From NCBI RefSeq assembly GCF_014495845.1, contig NZ_CP061080.1, forward strand, positions 2,469,001-2,533,000: a stretch of DNA of 64,000 nt, written 5' to 3'. The stretch comes from Aquibium microcysteis. GTDB lineage: Bacteria > Pseudomonadota > Alphaproteobacteria > Rhizobiales > Rhizobiaceae. The position numbers and the translations under genes were made by a program. Below the pieces are notes generated by a model that worked only from the letters and a program-made list of their open reading frames with translations, made no database searches and was not told the DNA's origin. Position 1 is the stretch's first letter. Each line of letters begins with the position of its first letter. Shown here piece after piece: positions 59,949-64,000 of this stretch.

Positions 59949-61043
59949 ATGGCAACACTGCAGAATTTTGACGCCGAGATCGCTCGGACCAGAAAAGTGG
60001 TCGATGACATGCGTTCGCGCATCGAGAACTCCGGTATTCTTCTCGAGAAGTTCGCCACGGCGGACAAGGCGATCGGCGATGCGGAGTTCGACATCGAGAA
60101 CGCGCGGATCCAGGACGTGCTGAAGCAGCAGAAGGTCATGGAAGGCAACATCGCCGACCTGATCATCGGGCTCGAGGACGCCACCAACGTCTTCGGCGCC
60201 GAGTTCGAGAGCATGAAGAACTACACCGGCTGGGAGAGCTTCGTCGGAATCTTCTCCAAGCAGAGCCAGCAGCGCATGCGCAGCGAGCGGGTCCGCAACA
60301 TGTCGCTGGCAGGCAATCTGCAGGAACTGCTTTCCAAGTCGGACACGATCGTGGGCATCCTCAAGGCCCAGAAGCAGGTGCTCGCCCAGCGCTATGCGAC
60401 CTCGGAAGCCAGCCTGTCGCAGGTCATCGAACGCCGCAAGGGTACGATCGCCGGCCTGACCGCCACCCAGAAGCGCATCGAGGAACTGAACCCGATGCTG
60501 CTCGACATCGAGAACCGCATCGCCGCCTCGACGGACCAGACCCAGCGTACCGAACTGGAATCCGAGCGTTCCAAGCTCGCCACCGAATACAACGAGCGGC
60601 AGGCCAAGGAGCAGGAACTGCTCGCCGAAAGCCAGACGCTGGAACGCTACACCTCGATGTTCCAGACCTTCGTGGATTCGCTCAACAACCAGATCGCGGC
60701 GCAGAACACGCTGATCAACAAGCTGACCATCGATACCGAGCAGCGCATCGTCCTCTACAAGGCGCTGGAGGATTCGCTGAAGACCGCCGCCCAGCAGGAC
60801 GTCGCCCACAAGATCAACACGCTGGGCAGCCAGGTCGACACGACCGCGGAACAGACCATGGCCGGCATCGGGGCCGCGGCCCAGAAGCATATCGGCGACC
60901 TGCTCGAACTGCACGAGAAGAACATGGTTGCGACCGCCGACATCCAGCGCCGCAAGAAACTCGCCGACGATGCCTTCGCCCGCCGCTTCGAGGAGGTGCT
61001 GCGCAAGCACAATGCCGCAGACTACGTGAAGACGGGCGCCTGA
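59949..61043 (+). CDS. long coiled-coil protein, TelA/toxic-anion-resistance-like, first of a three-gene operon
   Basis: Protein of 364 residues, almost entirely helical, without signal or membrane span. Typical stretches: FATADKAIGDAEFDIENARIQ, ERRKGTIAGLTATQKRIEELNPM, ERYTSMFQTFVDSLNNQIAAQNTLINKLTIDTEQRIVLYKAL. The last of these resembles the end of TelA-family (toxic anion resistance) proteins, but I cannot prove membership. It may form a scaffold with the next two gene products. The ATG at 59949 was chosen as the start of the coiled coil, the frame upstream is not protein-like. Confidence 0.65.
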   Translation: MATLQNFDAEIARTRKVVDDMRSRIENSGILLEKFATADKAIGDAEFDIENARIQDVLKQQKVMEGNIADLIIGLEDATNVFGAEFESMKNYTGWESFVGIFSKQSQQRMRSERVRNMSLAGNLQELLSKSDTIVGILKAQKQVLAQRYATSEASLSQVIERRKGTIAGLTATQKRIEELNPMLLDIENRIAASTDQTQRTELESERSKLATEYNERQAKEQELLAESQTLERYTSMFQTFVDSLNNQIAAQNTLINKLTIDTEQRIVLYKALEDSLKTAAQQDVAHKINTLGSQVDTTAEQTMAGIGAAAQKHIGDLLELHEKNMVATADIQRRKKLADDAFARRFEEVLRKHNAADYVKTGA

Positions 61044-61077
61044 TCGCGCGGCTCCGGACGCACGGGATGGCGCAGCC

Positions 61078-62223
61078 ATGACACCTGCCGAAACGGCCGC
61101 CGGCCGCTATTTCGATGCCATCTCCGCGGCTCTGGCCGGCCTCGACGTGTTCATGCGCGACGAACGCTCGAAGCTCCAGACGCACGGCCTCGTGGCGCAG
61201 ATCGTGTCGGAGTACATCGTCCGGCTGGAAAACTCCTTCGCCTGCTGGAAGAACCGTGTCGGCTTTACCGACAGCTTCCGCATCTCGAGGGCGGAGAGCG
61301 GCTTTCCGGTGTTCCAGAACGTCCTGGAACTCGAGAACGACAGGCGCACGGCCGACAAGCGTCTGGCGGCGATTCCCCAGCCGTCCGAACTGCGCGCCGA
61401 GATGGTCGACTTCATCCTGCGACACAAGGCGTTTCCGGACACGCTCCAGCGCATGATGGCCGAGCGGCTCTATCTGGAGCAGGCGAGTGGCGGACTGGTT
61501 TTCGCTCCCCACGTACTGCCGCAGACCGTGCGCGTCTCGGTCAATCCGAGGAGCGGCCGGCCGTTCTATCTCGTCCACTGGGGCGCGTTCGACGGTTCGG
61601 CCAATCTTCCGCTGGTCTACATGGCGATGGTCGAGGATTCCTCTCCCGACCTCGTCGAGATGCTGGTGACGCGCGACGGCAGGCTGAACGACAAGGTGCC
61701 GATCCCGCTTCCCGTCGAGGGTCTGCTCAACCCCGCGCTCGCGCGACGCTTCGACGATTTCGCCGAGAAGAATTCGGCCTACACGCTGTCGCCGGCCACG
61801 ATCGCGGGCAATCTCGACAAGGATTTCGAGAACCTGCATCCCAAGCAGCTCCGCCGCGTGGTGCTCGGCCCGTTCTACTCGGCCGGCATCACCGAGCACA
61901 ATTCGACGGTGGCGGCCGTCCTCGACAAGGTCCGTCGTCCGCAGAACGCATGGCTGCTCACCTGGACGATCCAGGAGGTTTTTTCCAAGGCAGAGAAGCC
62001 CGCCCGGCGCGGGTTGTGGACAAGCGAGCCGGCGCGCGAGGAATTCCACCTGGAGACCGACGACCTCGAAGCGGCTCGCCAGGGCGTCTCCGCCTACGAG
62101 AAGCATGCGCTGATCCCGCATGAGGCCTACCAGGCGCTCTATGCCGCCGGCGAGGCGCAGAAGATCTTCTCGGGGTACAAGGTCCACATCCTGTCGGGCT
62201 CCGGCGTGATCAGCGATGTCTAG
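61078..62223 (+). CDS. uncharacterised 381-aa protein, middle gene of the coiled-coil/AAA+ operon
   Basis: Protein of 381 residues. No known domain recognised. It starts helical (SKLQTHGLVAQIVSEYIVRLENSFACWKN), has a beta-rich middle (PRSGRPFYLVHWGAFDGSANLPLVYMAMVEDS), and ends with ALIPHEAYQALYAAGEAQKIFSGYKVHILSGSG. It starts 34 bases after the coiled-coil gene and is followed 22 bases later by the AAA+ gene, so the three belong together. No catalytic motif or membrane segment is visible. Confidence 0.7.
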   Translation: MTPAETAAGRYFDAISAALAGLDVFMRDERSKLQTHGLVAQIVSEYIVRLENSFACWKNRVGFTDSFRISRAESGFPVFQNVLELENDRRTADKRLAAIPQPSELRAEMVDFILRHKAFPDTLQRMMAERLYLEQASGGLVFAPHVLPQTVRVSVNPRSGRPFYLVHWGAFDGSANLPLVYMAMVEDSSPDLVEMLVTRDGRLNDKVPIPLPVEGLLNPALARRFDDFAEKNSAYTLSPATIAGNLDKDFENLHPKQLRRVVLGPFYSAGITEHNSTVAAVLDKVRRPQNAWLLTWTIQEVFSKAEKPARRGLWTSEPAREEFHLETDDLEAARQGVSAYEKHALIPHEAYQALYAAGEAQKIFSGYKVHILSGSGVISDV

Positions 62224-62245
62224 CCCGTAGGGAGAGGAGTGACGC

Positions 62246-64000
62246 ATGGACGCCGGCCTGACCACCATCACGGAACAGGACATCGAGAAGCATCGCGCCG
62301 TCGCACAGTCGATGGTCACGCGTATCATCGTGCTGGAGGATGATGGCGGACGCTCGGCCACCGCGCTCGCCGGCACAGGCAGGCGTTTCGTATCGACCGT
62401 CTCGACGGGTGCGACGCGCCGCACGCGCGAGGTCGAACTCTCCAAGACCATCGCGGCGCTGCGGCCCGGCGACCAGATGCTCTCCATCCCCCAGCATACG
62501 CTGCTCTTCCGCGCCCGGCGCGGGCTGGAGGTGTCGCTCGCCATCGGCGACGTCTTCGCGAAGGCCTCCGACCTCGAAAGCCTGCAGGCGAAGAACCTTC
62601 AGGCACCGCTGCAGGGCGAGGATGCGACCCGCTACCGGAAGCTGCTCTCGGCATCGGCCTATGTCGCTGCCTTCGCCTTCGCCTCCTACCTGCTGCAACT
62701 GATCGACGGCGAGAGCGAGCCGGTGAACGATACCGCCGAGCCGGACTTCCTGTTCGACACCCAGCAGGATGCGCTGAAGTCGATGGTCTCGGGTCTCGAC
62801 AGGGCCATCACCGGTGCGGCAGACGAGCAGGAAATGACGGCGCGCGCCCGCGCCTTCGCCCGCGAGGCGATCGAGGGACTGCTGGCCCGCAAGGCCCGGT
62901 TCGACGGGCTGGGCGCCTTCGAGGACGCGCATATCCGGCTCGATTCCGACGATTTCACGCTCGACGGCTTCGATGTCACGCCGGGTCAGAAGCGCAAGCC
63001 GCTGTCGATGACGTTCAAGAAGCCGGAGGACATCGTCGGCAACCAGATCGCCAAGTACCAGGCGATGCGGCTGGCCCGGATGATCATGGCCTATGATTTC
63101 GACCGCCAGCTGAACCCTTTCGTGGAACTCGGCGGCTTCCTCTTCACTTTCATCGGCGACGGCGCCCCGGGCACCGGCAAGACCATGCTGATCCAGATGA
63201 CGGCCGGCCTGATCAACGACTACTGCCAGGTGGCCGGCTACCCCTTCCACTACGAGAATTTCGGCGTCGACCAGATCTCGTCCTATCAGGGCAAGTCGGG
63301 TCAGAACTGCCGGCAGTTCGTCAACAACGTCATCAACCCGCGCGCCATCGGCTTCGGTACCATCGACGACATCGACCAGGTCGCGGCCAAGCGCTCGGAC
63401 GACCGCGCCTCGGCCGGCCAGCACGAGATCACCGGCGTGCTGATGGCGGCCTTCGCGGGGGCCGAGACCGTGGTGCGCGGCAACTGCTCCTTCGGCATGT
63501 TTTCCAACTATCCCGAGAACGTCGACGACGCGCTGCGCCAGCGGGCTGGCGCCCGCTGGCTCGTCGACGGCCCGCAGACCCGCGACGACTACATCGACAT
63601 CTTCGTGCTGCTGGCCGGCAAGAACCACCAGATCCCGCTCGGCGACCACGCGCTCCTGCAGAACCAGTCGATCCGGAAGGCGATATCGGTCGCCTACGAG
63701 GAGCATTCGAAGCCGCAGGAGGAAGGCCTCCGCAAGGTCTGGGAGCGCTTCCTCGACCAGTTCGGCGAACCGCGCACGATGACCGACGTTGGCACCTATC
63801 TGCACCTGATCCGCGAAGCCGAGCCGCGTTTCACCGGCCGGGCCATCAAGAACGTCACCGACGCCATCAAGATGCGCGCCATGGACTTCGACCTTCCTGA
63901 CGAATGGTTCGCGACGCCCGACGCCTTCATGCACCGGCCCTACGACGAGAAGAAGGCGATGATCGAGGACCTGCGCGGCCCCTTCTCGATGGCCATGGTG
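62246..64000 (+). CDS. AAA+ ATPase, 3' part outside the window
   Basis: The first 585 residues are seen and the frame is still open at the window edge. The N-terminal ~300 residues are a separate helical/beta domain (IEKHRAVAQSMVTRIIVLEDDGGRS). The AAA+ core has Walker A GDGAPGTGKT with K312, a Walker B-like FGTIDDIDQVA, where the usual D-E pair reads D-D, sensor 1 (NCSFGMFSNYPEN) and an arginine-finger candidate (ALRQRAGARW). GGAGAGGAG lies upstream of ATG. It may remodel the two proteins encoded upstream. Confidence 0.8.
   Translation, partial: MDAGLTTITEQDIEKHRAVAQSMVTRIIVLEDDGGRSATALAGTGRRFVSTVSTGATRRTREVELSKTIAALRPGDQMLSIPQHTLLFRARRGLEVSLAIGDVFAKASDLESLQAKNLQAPLQGEDATRYRKLLSASAYVAAFAFASYLLQLIDGESEPVNDTAEPDFLFDTQQDALKSMVSGLDRAITGAADEQEMTARARAFAREAIEGLLARKARFDGLGAFEDAHIRLDSDDFTLDGFDVTPGQKRKPLSMTFKKPEDIVGNQIAKYQAMRLARMIMAYDFDRQLNPFVELGGFLFTFIGDGAPGTGKTMLIQMTAGLINDYCQVAGYPFHYENFGVDQISSYQGKSGQNCRQFVNNVINPRAIGFGTIDDIDQVAAKRSDDRASAGQHEITGVLMAAFAGAETVVRGNCSFGMFSNYPENVDDALRQRAGARWLVDGPQTRDDYIDIFVLLAGKNHQIPLGDHALLQNQSIRKAISVAYEEHSKPQEEGLRKVWERFLDQFGEPRTMTDVGTYLHLIREAEPRFTGRAIKNVTDAIKMRAMDFDLPDEWFATPDAFMHRPYDEKKAMIEDLRGPFSMAMV

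Overview
The window is GC-rich alphaproteobacterial chromosome, most likely Hyphomicrobiales (Rhizobiales). The evidence is the order tRNA-Thr, murA, DUF2948, hisD, UPF0262, LMW phosphatase, infA, maf, yacG, tRNA-Phe, together with a fused trpE(G) behind a trpL leader, a choXWV choline transporter and a BA14K protein. The genus cannot be fixed from the sequence alone.

Layout. (1) 1-5744: end of a DUF1622 gene, a small secreted protein, a glycosyltransferase, then a leftward, partly AT-rich surface-glycan operon (two methyltransferases around an RgpF-family protein). (2) 6208-26323: a ~20.07 kb integrative element in the 3' end of tRNA-Thr(GGT), bounded by perfect 48-bp repeats. It has a tyrosine integrase just inside the left end, HTH proteins, a large primase-helicase followed by a GTTGGAA iteron field (probable origin), an HGG-motif protein and a small-terminase-like protein, an SRAP protein with an overlapping micro-membrane protein, a RelE/Xre toxin-antitoxin pair, a secreted nuclease, a lipoprotein, a serine resolvase with its own repeats, and a rightward run ending in three genes that look like a T7-type internal-virion (DNA-ejection) trio. 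No capsid, portal, large terminase, tail or lysis gene is visible. (3) 26277-32661: the conserved housekeeping block from tRNA-Thr to tRNA-Phe. (4) 32805-45407: surface polysaccharide genes, namely a formyltransferase with a PP-loop enzyme, a leftward block (bi-domain oxidoreductase, wecB, heparinase-like, GT4, then a UDP-sugar dehydrogenase), a GT25 protein and a pyruvyl-transferase-like protein. (5) 45416-59790: CDF transporter, attenuated trpE(G), PAP2 and DUF2254 proteins, fhs, a NarL-type two-component system, choXWV, tdk and BA14K. (6) 59949-64000: an uncharacterised three-gene operon (coiled-coil protein, unknown protein, AAA+ ATPase) running off the window.

The most novel part is the element. 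Its gene content (own integration and replication, a possible TerS, a complete ejection-protein set, no virion shell) fits either a decayed podovirus prophage or an undescribed phage satellite that borrows a helper's capsid while supplying its own ejection proteins. The second reading is inference. Runner-up is the coiled-coil/unknown/AAA+ operon at the right edge.
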